A DNA stretch of 64,000 bases from Saccharopolyspora hordei. Its GTDB lineage: Bacteria > Actinomycetota > Actinomycetes > Mycobacteriales > Pseudonocardiaceae. The position numbers and the translations under genes are program-made. Numbering within the stretch: position 1 is the stretch's first letter; each line of letters begins with the position of its first letter. The stretch lies in contig NZ_JACCFJ010000001.1 in the NCBI RefSeq assembly GCF_013410345.1, positions 248,001 through 312,000 on the forward strand. Direction: 5' to 3'. The notes below the pieces were generated by a model, which did not search any database, was not told the DNA's origin, and saw only the letters and a list, made by a program, of their open reading frames with translations. Of the stretch, positions 38,732-46,867 are shown piece by piece.

Positions 38732-39574
38732 TCAGATGTCGTAGACCGCGCGGGCGTTGGCGTCGAAGACCGCCGCGCGCTGCCGGTCGTCGAGGTCCGC
38801 CAGCAGCTGCTTGGTCAGCTCGATGACCTGGCGGTACTCGGCCGCCAGCAGGCACACCGGCCAGTCCGAGCCGAACAGGAGGCGGCGGGGCCCGAAGGCC
38901 TCCAGCACCACGTCCACGTAGGGGCGCAGCCTCACCGGATCGGGTTGCCGTGCCCACTCGTCCTCGGTGACCAGACCGGACAACTTGCACACCACGTTCG
39001 GGTGGGCGGCGAGGGCGCGGAGGCGGTCCGCCCACGGCTGCAGCTCACCGCTGGCCACCGGCGGCTTCGCGCAGTGGTCGAGCACGAACGTCAGCTGCGG
39101 GAACTGGGCGACCGCCTTGGTCGCGGCGGGCAGCTGGTCGACCCGCACCAGCAGCTCGTAGACCAGGCCCGCGTCCTCGACCGCGGCCAGCCCGTTGAGC
39201 ACGGCGGGCCGCAGCAGCCAGTCCGGGTCGGGTTCGTCCTCGACCTGGTGGCGGAGGCCCTTCAGCCAGCGCCCGGAGGGGTGGGTCTGCAGGCGGCCGA
39301 TCTGCTCGCGCACGTCGCGGGCAGTCAGGTCGACCCAGCCGACGACCGCCGCGATGCGGTCGACCGTGTCGGCCAGCACCAGCAGCTCGGGGGTCTCGTC
39401 CGGGTCGGAGACCGTCTGCACGAGCACCGTGGCGTCCACGCCGGTGCCGCGCAGCGCCTCCTGCAGGTCAGCGGGCCGGAAGTCGCGGCGCAGCGGCTCC
39501 ATCTCGGGCCCGACGATCCACGGCTGGTCGCGGACGTCGAGGTCCCACAGGTGGTGGTGGGCGTCGACGGTCAT
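38732..39574 (-). CDS. Amidohydrolase-2 family hydrolase (L-fuconolactonase-like)
   Basis: TIM-barrel hydrolase of 280 residues. VDAHHHLWDLD at the N-terminus has the family's HxH-like start, VLDHCAKPPV and LFGSDWPVC supply the other conserved His and Asp. This group includes sugar lactonases acting on L-fucono- or L-rhamnono-lactone and dicarboxylate lactones. No sugar dehydrogenase neighbour fixes the substrate. ATG at 39574 with AGGAGGG upstream. It sits among the amino-sugar genes but on the opposite strand. Confidence 0.83.
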   Translation of the reverse strand: MTVDAHHHLWDLDVRDQPWIVGPEMEPLRRDFRPADLQEALRGTGVDATVLVQTVSDPDETPELLVLADTVDRIAAVVGWVDLTARDVREQIGRLQTHPSGRWLKGLRHQVEDEPDPDWLLRPAVLNGLAAVEDAGLVYELLVRVDQLPAATKAVAQFPQLTFVLDHCAKPPVASGELQPWADRLRALAAHPNVVCKLSGLVTEDEWARQPDPVRLRPYVDVVLEAFGPRRLLFGSDWPVCLLAAEYRQVIELTKQLLADLDDRQRAAVFDANARAVYDI

Positions 39575-39758
39575 CGGCCCTCCTCGTCCACATCGGACGG
39601 TGCGGGCCGGGCGTGGTCGACCATGGTGCTTCTCCCCGACTGATCACGAAACGCCTCGATGTATAGCCGGTCCCGGACGCGGGGTCCAGCGGTTGGCGAG
39701 ATCGGTCATGTTCGGGGTTGTCGTCCTGCCCGCCACCCCGGACGCGTAGAAAGGGCGC

Positions 39759-40724
39759 ATGCACTGCGACGCAGCACCGGCCGTCCTCGGCATGGACGTC
39801 GGCGGCACCAGCAGCCGCGCGCTGGTCAGCGACCTGTCCGGCCGCGTGCTGGGCCGCGGCGAGGCCGCCGGCGGCAACCCGAACTCGCACCCGGCCGACG
39901 AGGCCGTGCGGCAGATCGCCGCCGCCACCCGGACCGCCCTGCGCGAGGTCGACCCGGCGCGGGTGCGCGCCGCCGTCATCGGCATGGCCGGGGTGAGCAA
40001 GATGGCCGACCCGCAGTTCCGCGAGCTGTTCGAGCGGGAGTGGGCGCGGCTCGGCCTGAGCTGCGGGATGCGCGCGATCAGCGACTGCGAGGTGGCCTTC
40101 GCGGCGGGGACGCCGGAGCCGACCGGCACCGTGCTCATCGCGGGCACCGGGGCGATCGCGGCCCGCATCGACCGGCACGAGCTCACCCGGACCGCGGGCG
40201 GCTACGGCTGGCTGCTCGGCGACGAGGGCTCGGCCTACTGGCTCGGCCGCGAAGCCGTCCGGGCCACCCTCGCCGCGCTGGACCGGGGCGAGGAGCTGCG
40301 CGGGCTCACCGCGGCGGTCCGCGAGGCCCTGCTCCCGGACGTGCCGGAGGTGACCCGCAAGCAGCTGATCACCGCGGTGAACGCGGAGCCACCGATCCGG
40401 CTCGCGGAGCTCGCGCCGCTGGTCACCGGGGCCGCGGACGCGACGGCCGCGGACATCGTGGCGCGCGCTGCGCGGGTGCTCGCCGACACCGCGGAGCAGA
40501 CCCGCGCTCCGGGCGACAGCACCCCGATCGTCCTGGCCGGTGGGCTGGTCGCCCCGGGCAACCCGGTCGGCGACGCGCTCCGCGCGGAGCTCGCCGACCG
40601 CGGCTTCCCGACGCCGAGCACGGCGGGTCCCGGCGCGGCGGGCGCGGCCTGGCTCGCGGCCCTCGACCTCGCCCCGGACCCCACCGCCCTGCACCGCCAC
40701 CTGCTCCCGGCGACCACGCCCTGA
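39759..40724 (+). CDS. BadF/BadG-type ATPase, probable N-acetylglucosamine kinase
   Basis: Protein of 321 residues with the actin-like ATPase fold. LGMDVGGTSSRALVSD (10-25) is the phosphate-1 loop; GTVLIAGTGAIAARI and GGYGWLLGDEGSAYWLGREAV are diagnostic for the BcrAD/BadFG family that includes GlcNAc kinases. Catalytic Asp is in AISDCEVAF. GlcNAc is the most likely substrate given the nearby DasR-like regulator and glucosamine-phosphate deaminase. Start ATG 39759 after GAAAGGG. Confidence 0.84.
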   Translation: MHCDAAPAVLGMDVGGTSSRALVSDLSGRVLGRGEAAGGNPNSHPADEAVRQIAAATRTALREVDPARVRAAVIGMAGVSKMADPQFRELFEREWARLGLSCGMRAISDCEVAFAAGTPEPTGTVLIAGTGAIAARIDRHELTRTAGGYGWLLGDEGSAYWLGREAVRATLAALDRGEELRGLTAAVREALLPDVPEVTRKQLITAVNAEPPIRLAELAPLVTGAADATAADIVARAARVLADTAEQTRAPGDSTPIVLAGGLVAPGNPVGDALRAELADRGFPTPSTAGPGAAGAAWLAALDLAPDPTALHRHLLPATTP

Positions 40725-40770
40725 CCGCACCGCCACACGCGGCGCGCGGTCCCGGGCGGTGGGACGGTCG

Positions 40771-41613
40771 TCAGAGGAGGCCGACTTCGGTGAGGGCGTT
40801 GCGGATGACCGCGAGCTCGGAGTCGTCGGCCTCCACCAGGGGCAGCCGGACGCCGCCCACGCGGTGACCGAGCAGGTTCAGCGCCGCCTTGACCGGGATC
40901 GGGTTCGTGGTCACCGACAGGGCGGAGAACAGCGGCTTGAGCTCGGCGTCGATCTCCGCGCGGCGCTCCGGCTCGTCGACCATCCGGCGCATCCGCTCGC
41001 CGACCAGGTGGCTGGCCACCAGGATGCCGCCGCAGCCGCCGAGGTCGAGCGCCTGCGCGAAGCCGTCGTCGTTGCCCGCGTACAGCCCGAGGCCGTCGAT
41101 CTGGGCGAGCGCGGCGTTGTCCGCCTGCTTGACGTAGTCGATGTGCTCGACCTGGGCCAGCTCGGCGAGCAGGTCGTTGTCCAGCGCCAGCCCGATCCGC
41201 GACGGCACGTTGTAGAGCACCACCGGCTTCTGGGCGGCCCGCGCGATCTCGGTGAAGTGGCGCACGAGGCCGCGCCGGTTCGGGCGGTTGTAGTACGGGG
41301 TCACCGAGAGCACCGCGTCGGCGCCCAGCTGCACGGCCCGCTCGGTCATCGCGCAGGCGTGCGCGGTGTCGTTCGACCCCGTCGAGGCGATCACGGTCGC
41401 CCCGGCCGGGCGCTCGGCGCAGGCGAGCTCGATCAGGCGCAGGTGCTCCTCAGCGGTGAGCGTGGGGGCTTCGCCCGTGGTCCCGCACACCACCACCCCG
41501 TCGGACCCGTGGTCGACGAGGTACCGGAACAGGGTCATGAAGGCTTCTTCGTCGACGCGCTGCTGCTCGTCGAACGGGGTGACGATCGCGGTGATCACGC
41601 TGCCGAGAGACAT
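40771..41613 (-). CDS. dapA: Dihydrodipicolinate synthase (DapA) family protein
   Basis: TIM-barrel lyase of 280 residues. It has GTTGEAPTLTAEEH, VTPYYNRPN (catalytic Tyr), YNVPSRIG and the Schiff-base Lys in DYVKQADN, where KEAS is more usual. DapA condenses pyruvate with aspartate semialdehyde on the lysine/diaminopimelate path. The motifs fit DapA better than sialic-acid or keto-sugar lyases, but it stands alone and the KQAD variation leaves open a paralogue with another substrate. Confidence 0.82.
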   Translation of the reverse strand: MSLGSVITAIVTPFDEQQRVDEEAFMTLFRYLVDHGSDGVVVCGTTGEAPTLTAEEHLRLIELACAERPAGATVIASTGSNDTAHACAMTERAVQLGADAVLSVTPYYNRPNRRGLVRHFTEIARAAQKPVVLYNVPSRIGLALDNDLLAELAQVEHIDYVKQADNAALAQIDGLGLYAGNDDGFAQALDLGGCGGILVASHLVGERMRRMVDEPERRAEIDAELKPLFSALSVTTNPIPVKAALNLLGHRVGGVRLPLVEADDSELAVIRNALTEVGLL

Positions 41614-41644
41614 GTGCGCATTCTGCGCGCAGCGCCCCGCGCTG

Positions 41645-42328
41645 TCATTCCCGGGTGCGCTCCGCCGCGACCCGCGGGTGCCGCAGGCCCGGGTGCTCCG
41701 CGGGCAGCGACCGCCGCACGACCCACCAGCTGCCCGCCACGCACACCGCCACGAGCGGCCAGGTCAGCACCACCTGCGAGACGGTCAGCGGCGTGGTCGC
41801 GCCCAGCAGCCACAGCGGGACGAACACCGCCAGCCGCACCACGTACTGCCCGACCCACACCCAGCTGCCGCGGCTGTACGCGCGCAGCAGGTCCGGGTCC
41901 CGGCGCCACCGCCGCGCCTGGCCGAGCGCCGTGCCGACCACGACGCCCAGCAGCGGCCACCGGACGGCGATGCTGGTCATCCAGGCCAGCGCGCTGAGCG
42001 CGTTGGTCACCAGCCGCGGCAGGAAGAAGTCCACCGCGTCCCCGGTGTAGAGCGCGATGAGCGCGCCGAGCGCCACGGCCAGCAGGCTGATCAGCACGGC
42101 CAGCGGGCGGGCCTTCTGGGACAGCCGCCACGCCGCCAGCACGGCCCCGACCACCACCGCCACGAGGCCGCCGACCGCGATCGACTCGCCGCTGAGGTAC
42201 CACCCGAGGCCGAACGCGACGGGCGGCAGCATCGCGTCGACCGCGCTCGCCCGACCGCCGAGCAAGCGCATGAACGAATCGCGGTCGTCCTGGTCCTCGA
42301 CGAGCTCCGCCTGCCGGTTCTGCGTCAC
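41645..42328 (-). CDS. DUF3159 integral membrane protein
   Basis: Protein of 227 residues with five or six hydrophobic helices (about 33-50, 51-68, 74-93, 103-122, 155-175, 180-203). The opening RDSFMRLLGGRASAVDAMLPPVAF and the SWVWVGQYVVRLAVFVPLWL segment are typical of the actinobacterial DUF3159 group. Function unknown. Ends in a basic tail. It stands 31 bases upstream of the dapA start and on the same strand, so a joint transcript is possible. Confidence 0.85.
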   Translation of the reverse strand: MTQNRQAELVEDQDDRDSFMRLLGGRASAVDAMLPPVAFGLGWYLSGESIAVGGLVAVVVGAVLAAWRLSQKARPLAVLISLLAVALGALIALYTGDAVDFFLPRLVTNALSALAWMTSIAVRWPLLGVVVGTALGQARRWRRDPDLLRAYSRGSWVWVGQYVVRLAVFVPLWLLGATTPLTVSQVVLTWPLVAVCVAGSWWVVRRSLPAEHPGLRHPRVAAERTRE

Positions 42329-42413
42329 GCCACCCAGCCTGCACCAAGGCCCGCCTCACGCGCACCCACCCGTGGCACGGACCTCGGCCGACGACCCGCG
42401 CGGCCGCCGCAGG

Positions 42414-43148
42414 TCACATGCGGGCCGGGCGGGCGCGGTCGACGAGCGCGGCCAGCTGGCCGGCGATCGCCCGCTTGTCCGCCGGGTGGCAGGTCACCAC
42501 GTCCTGCGTCTCGGTCCGCTCGCCCTGCACGACGTAGCGCCCCTGGTCGTTGTCGAACCAGATCAGGTTCGGCAGCCGGGGCCCGGCGCGGCGGTCGCCG
42601 CTGACCACGAAGTGCCCGAGCCGGAACTTCTGGCGCGAGGTGATCGCGCGCAGCTGCGGCAGGCCCTCGATGTCGGCGTCCGCCGGGTGCCCACCGCTGC
42701 GGTCGGCGACCGCGCGCACCGCTTCCGCGGTCCCGGGCGGGGCGTCGGGAAGCAGGTCGGCACCGGCCCGGGGCAGGGCGTCCGGTGCCAGGAAGCTCAT
42801 CCGCAGCCCGCGGCCGTCGAGCACGCCGACCACGCCGACCTCACCGGTGGCCACCACCCGCGCGGCCAGCCGGTGCCCGGCCCGCACGTCGAGCAGCCCG
42901 GCCGCCGCGATGGACACCTCGGAGCTGCACAGCAGGTAGAGCGCGTCCTCCACCTCCGGCTCCGGGCGCCCGCCGCGGGCCAGGCCGGTGGACTCCAGCT
43001 CCTGCCAGACCTGCTGGGCCAGCCGGGTGCGGTCCTCGCCCAGCTCCCCGATCCGGGGCAGCTCGAACGGGTACTGCCGCACGGTGAGGTTCAGCTGCTC
43101 ACCGAGCAGGTCGACCGCGGGGATCGACAGGGTGATCGTCTCGACCAT
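42414..43148 (-). CDS. EspG-family ESX (type VII) secretion-associated protein
   Basis: Cytoplasmic protein of 244 residues. The N-terminal strand ITLSIPAVDLLGEQLNL, LPRIGELGEDRTRL and the beta-rich core with RFRLGHF-like SRQKFRLGHFVVSGDRR match the EspG fold, which in mycobacteria chaperones PE/PPE pairs to the ESX channel. No PE, PPE, WXG100 or EccC gene is in the window; the neighbouring proline-rich gene may be its client. It lies 145 bases downstream of that gene on the same strand. Confidence 0.78.
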   Translation of the reverse strand: MVETITLSIPAVDLLGEQLNLTVRQYPFELPRIGELGEDRTRLAQQVWQELESTGLARGGRPEPEVEDALYLLCSSEVSIAAAGLLDVRAGHRLAARVVATGEVGVVGVLDGRGLRMSFLAPDALPRAGADLLPDAPPGTAEAVRAVADRSGGHPADADIEGLPQLRAITSRQKFRLGHFVVSGDRRAGPRLPNLIWFDNDQGRYVVQGERTETQDVVTCHPADKRAIAGQLAALVDRARPARM

Positions 43149-43293
43149 CGCACGCTCATCTCGAGTCCGGGTGCACCCGCCGGTGCTGGACGGTTGTCTG
43201 CTCTTCGGGCCGCTGGCGCGCGGCGCGCCCCCGCCGCCACGGGGGCGCTGCGGGCCGCGGGGCGCTGCCGCCGGCGCGCGCGGGACCAGTCAT

Positions 43294-45192
43294 CTAGAAG
43301 TCCCGGTAGCTCGCGGGCGATTCGCCCAGCACCGGCGGCGCCACCAACCGGTTCTCGCCTTCGTCCTCGTCGAAGAGGTCGTCGGCCTCGATGAGGAACT
43401 GCGGCACCACGTTCCGCCCGTCCTCGCCCGGCTTGTAGCCGGCACCGGCCTGCAGGTCGCCGTCGGCGCGGCGCTCCTCCTTGAAGTCGTCGGGCGACCA
43501 CGTGGGGTTGCGGCCGTACCCGGGACGCGCGGACGACGACGCGGCCAGGGAGCCCGTCGACCCCATCGGACCGAACCCGCCGTCGGCACGCTGCGTGAAC
43601 TTCGGTGCGCGGGCCGGCGGCACCGGGCGCGGCGGTTCCGGACGCTGCTGCTGCTCCGGGCGGGGCTGCTGCTCCGGGCGGGGCTGCTGCTCCGGCTGCC
43701 GCGGCGGTTCCGCGTGCGGCGGCGCGGGCTGCGGCGGGCGGGTGCCCTGCGGAGCCCTCTCCGGAGCCGGGGGCGGCGGCCCCGGCGCGACCGGCGGACG
43801 CGGCGGCGGACCGCCCAGGGCGGGACCGCCCGTGGGCGGCGACGGCGGCCCCTGCGGCGCAGGGGGCGGCGCCTCTCCCGGCGGCGGCCCCGCGAAGCGG
43901 GGACCGGTCTCCGGCGGCACCGGGCGCGGGACGTCCTGCGGGGCCTCCGGCGGCGGGCCCGCGTCGGGGCGTGGCGGAGCCGCGGGGTGCGGGTCGACCT
44001 CGTGCCGGGGACCGTCGGGCGCGCCCTGCGGCGGGAGGTCCAGCGGTCCCGAGGGCGGACCCTCGCGACGCGGCGGGGGCCCGGCCTGGGCGTGCGGCTC
44101 GGCCTCGTGCCGCGGCGGACCGTCCGGCACCGGCTGGGCGAACGGGCCGCTCGGCGGACCCACCTGCGGTGCCGGGCCGTCCGGTCGCGGCGGCGGGCCG
44201 TCCACCCCGACCTGGGCGAACGCACCGCTCGGCGGCCCCACCTGCGGCGGCGCGCTGTCGAGCTGCGGACCGGGCGCGTCGGCGCGCGGGCCCTCCAGCA
44301 GCGGCGCGCTCGGGGCCGGCGGCTCCGGCGCCACCTGGCCGAGGGGACCGCTCGGCGGCCCCACCTCGACCCCCTCCGGGCGCGGCGGCGCGTCCAGCGG
44401 CGTCGGCTCGCCCGGCTCCGGGCCGAGCTGGCCGAGCGGACCGCTCGGGGGGCCCAGAGGGCCGTCGGGGCCCTCCCGGCGCGGCGGTGGGCTGTCGATC
44501 AGCCCGCGGTCGAAGCGCGGCTCGTCCGGGCGCGGTGGAGCGGGCGGGGGACCGCTCGGCGGTCCGTCCCGGCGCGGCGGCGGACCGCCCAGCACCCCGG
44601 GTTCGGGACGCGGACCGTCCACGGGCCCCGGCTGCGGCGGAGCGCCGGGCGGCGGGGCGTCGACCGGTCCGGGCTGGACGAACGGACCGCTCGGCGGACC
44701 GGGCGGGGGCTCCAGCGGCAGCGAACCCGCCAGCTGGCCCTCCGCGGCCAGGGAGCCGCTCATGCCGCTGGGGCGCGGCGGCTCGGGCACGTCGACGTCG
44801 AGGGAGCCCGACAGCTCCGGCTCGGCCGGGGCGCCGAGGTCACCGGACAGCGCCGACACCCCGGCAGCCGGCGGCTTCGGCCGGTCCGGGGCCGGGCGGG
44901 CGGCCTGCAGCTGCCTGCGCTGCTCGTGCTCGAAGCGGTCCGGCAGCTGCTCCACGCGCTGCCAGAACGCGAACGGGTGCGGTTCACCGGTCAGGGCCGC
45001 GAACTCGGCGCGCAGGTCGAAGCGCATCGGGCGCGGCGCGGGCCGCGCACCCCCGGGACCGGGCCCGGGCGGCGGCGCATCACCGAGCGGGCCGCGCGCG
45101 GGCGCCTCCGGGTGGCGCCTGCCCCGGCCTGCCTGCTGCGCGTCGAAGCCCGCCGGCCCCGGCGCGGGCGCCGGATTCTGCGGTGACGTCAC
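43294..45192 (-). CDS. Long proline-rich, mostly disordered protein upstream of espG-like gene
   Basis: Protein of 632 residues. Over half is Pro, Gly and Ala. Ordered-looking parts are a helix near 60-95 (FDLRAEFAALTGEPHPFAFW) and the last 60 residues, acidic and ending SPASYRDF. Between are many short imperfect repeats built on GPPSGPFAQ or GPPSGPLGQ and a triplicated Arg-Pro-Glu-Gln-Gln block. No signal peptide. The GTG at 45192 follows CTGGGGGAATC. As in other Pseudonocardiaceae, it may be a large ESX substrate or scaffold, but it has no PPE domain and I do not assign a function. Confidence 0.72.
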   Translation of the reverse strand: MTSPQNPAPAPGPAGFDAQQAGRGRRHPEAPARGPLGDAPPPGPGPGGARPAPRPMRFDLRAEFAALTGEPHPFAFWQRVEQLPDRFEHEQRRQLQAARPAPDRPKPPAAGVSALSGDLGAPAEPELSGSLDVDVPEPPRPSGMSGSLAAEGQLAGSLPLEPPPGPPSGPFVQPGPVDAPPPGAPPQPGPVDGPRPEPGVLGGPPPRRDGPPSGPPPAPPRPDEPRFDRGLIDSPPPRREGPDGPLGPPSGPLGQLGPEPGEPTPLDAPPRPEGVEVGPPSGPLGQVAPEPPAPSAPLLEGPRADAPGPQLDSAPPQVGPPSGAFAQVGVDGPPPRPDGPAPQVGPPSGPFAQPVPDGPPRHEAEPHAQAGPPPRREGPPSGPLDLPPQGAPDGPRHEVDPHPAAPPRPDAGPPPEAPQDVPRPVPPETGPRFAGPPPGEAPPPAPQGPPSPPTGGPALGGPPPRPPVAPGPPPPAPERAPQGTRPPQPAPPHAEPPRQPEQQPRPEQQPRPEQQQRPEPPRPVPPARAPKFTQRADGGFGPMGSTGSLAASSSARPGYGRNPTWSPDDFKEERRADGDLQAGAGYKPGEDGRNVVPQFLIEADDLFDEDEGENRLVAPPVLGESPASYRDF

Positions 45193-45723
45193 GATTCCCC
45201 CAGGTGCTTGGGACGGTCGAAACACCTCGCTCCGCCCGGACGGATCCGGGCGGCGGGCACACTGGAACCGACGTGGTGGAACATCTCCGCCGTTCCCCGA
45301 TCAACCGACCGCGATGGCGCGGGCAGGCGTGCGGCCGTGCGCATCCCCGAGCGCACAGCGGGCTGTCACCTGCATCGATGCCGACATCGCGGGCCCCCTC
45401 GTTGCTTCTGCTACCGCCGAAGGACAGTAGCAGCTGCGCCTCACCCGTACTGGTGTTTCCGGGAACAGCCCCCGGTTGCCGCCGTGAACAGCCAAAAGCG
45501 CCGCGTGCCACCGAAATCCGGCGCACCGCGGTGGCGACGCGGCTCCCGGGTCCGCGCGCCGCCGGCCCCCGGGACGACCAGGCGCGCGCACCCCCGCGAC
45601 CAACGAGGCTCGTCAGTGCCGTCGATCACTCAGCCGCTACCGACGGTGGCGTAGGTGGGGATCCGAGAGCCAATGTTGTTCAAGGACCGCGTGGGCGGGA
45701 GGAACCACCAGGAAGGAACGGGC
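45193..45723. other. 531-base divergent intergenic region
   Basis: Lies between the proline-rich gene and the SGNH hydrolase. No supported gene, tRNA or clear operator was seen. It must hold both promoters. The last 20 bases contain the hydrolase's GGAAGGAACGGGC ribosome site. Confidence 0.5.
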
Positions 45724-46518
45724 ATGGCAGCGCAGCGCAGCGTCGGGTCGGCGAGCTGGGACAGCTTCGTCGCACTGGGAGACAGCTTCACCGAAGGCCT
45801 GGCCGACGCCGGGCCGGACGGCAGCTTCCGGGGCTGGGCGGACCGGTTGGCCGAGCACCTCGCCGAGCAGAACCCGGACCTGCGCTACGCCAACCTCGCC
45901 GTGCGCGGCAAGCTCGTCCGCCAGATCGTCGACGACCAGGTGCCGAGGGCGATCGCGCTGCGCCCGGCGCTGGTCTCGCTCACCGCCGGCGGCAACGACA
46001 TCATCCGGCCGGGCAGCGACCCGGACGTCGTGGCGGCGATCTTCGAGGGCGCGGTCGCGGAGCTGCGCGCGGCGGGCTGCGACGTGCTGATCGGCACCGG
46101 CTTCGACACCGTCGAGACACCCGTGCTGCGCCGCGTCCGCGGCAAGGTCGGCACCTACAACTCGCACCTGCGCGCCATCGCCGACCGGCACGGCTGCTTC
46201 GTGCTGGACCTGTGGTCGATGCGCGTGCTGCGGGACCCGCGGGCCTGGAGCGACGACCGGCTGCACCTGTCGTCCGAGGGCCACCGCCGGGTCGCGCTGC
46301 GCGCCTGCGAGGCGCTGGGCGTGCCGACGAGCGAGGACTGGCGGGAACCCTGGCCGGCGGCGCCGGGCCTGTCGTGGCGGGACCAGCGCGCCCAGGACAT
46401 CCGGTGGGCGCGGGAGCACCTGGCGCCGTGGATCGGCCGCCGGTTGCGCGGGGTCTCCAGCGGGGACGGCCGCAGGCCCAAGCGCCCGCAGCTGGAGAAG
46501 CTGACCGTCGCGAAGTGA
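45724..46518 (+). CDS. SGNH/GDSL-family hydrolase
   Basis: Esterase or lipase-like protein of 264 residues. Block I is ALGDSFTEG (catalytic Ser), block III is GGNDI with the oxyanion Asn and block V is DRLHLSSEGH with Asp and His. No signal peptide, so it is likely cytoplasmic. The ATG at 45724 is well placed after GGAAGGAACGG. The C-terminal 40 residues are basic. Substrate unknown. It stands alone between the ESX-related genes and the AfsR-like regulator. Confidence 0.9.
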   Translation: MAAQRSVGSASWDSFVALGDSFTEGLADAGPDGSFRGWADRLAEHLAEQNPDLRYANLAVRGKLVRQIVDDQVPRAIALRPALVSLTAGGNDIIRPGSDPDVVAAIFEGAVAELRAAGCDVLIGTGFDTVETPVLRRVRGKVGTYNSHLRAIADRHGCFVLDLWSMRVLRDPRAWSDDRLHLSSEGHRRVALRACEALGVPTSEDWREPWPAAPGLSWRDQRAQDIRWAREHLAPWIGRRLRGVSSGDGRRPKRPQLEKLTVAK

Positions 46519-46867
46519 ACTGCGGACAGGACGAAGTGCGGACCTCCGGCCTCGGTCACCCCAACCCGGCCGAGGGCCCGCACTCACCCCCATCGTCCAT
46601 TCGGGAGGCGTCCCGAATGATCCGCCCCCCTTTGCGGTCGCCCCGATCGCCGCGCAGGACGACCGGGGCGACCGGGCGACATTCCCCCCTTGGAACTCCC
46701 CCCAGAGCCGCCCTAGTGCGGACCTCGCACGGCTGGCCCGCACTGCAGACAAGTTCCCAGCGATCACTACACAGCCGCTAAACGCGCGCTAAACGCCGCG
46801 CGCGGCACGAGGAGGACGCGCGCGTGCCGTCCGGCCACCCGGCGCGTGTTCGACCAGCCAAGCACGT
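46519..46867. other. 349-base region between converging genes
   Basis: Holds a perfect inverted repeat at 46598-46619 (cattcggga, four bases, tcccgaatg) and repeated gtgcggacct-like and ccgcactc-like words. No gene is supported. It probably ends both converging transcripts. Confidence 0.5.

Noticed and set aside
39614..39623. tggtcgacca palindrome before the GlcNAc-kinase-like gene, considered as a dre site.
   Set aside because: It lacks the two central bases of dre (TGGTCTAGACCA), so spacing for DasR is wrong.
43600..45100. CRISPR-like or tandem DNA repeat in the proline-rich gene.
   Set aside because: The repeats are imperfect, codon-based and in frame with the GPPSGP peptide motif; there are no spacers.
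45193..45723. Possible tRNA or small gene in the 531-base gap.
   Set aside because: No cloverleaf pairing or conserved TPsiC-like sequence, and the open frames there have no start context or family likeness.
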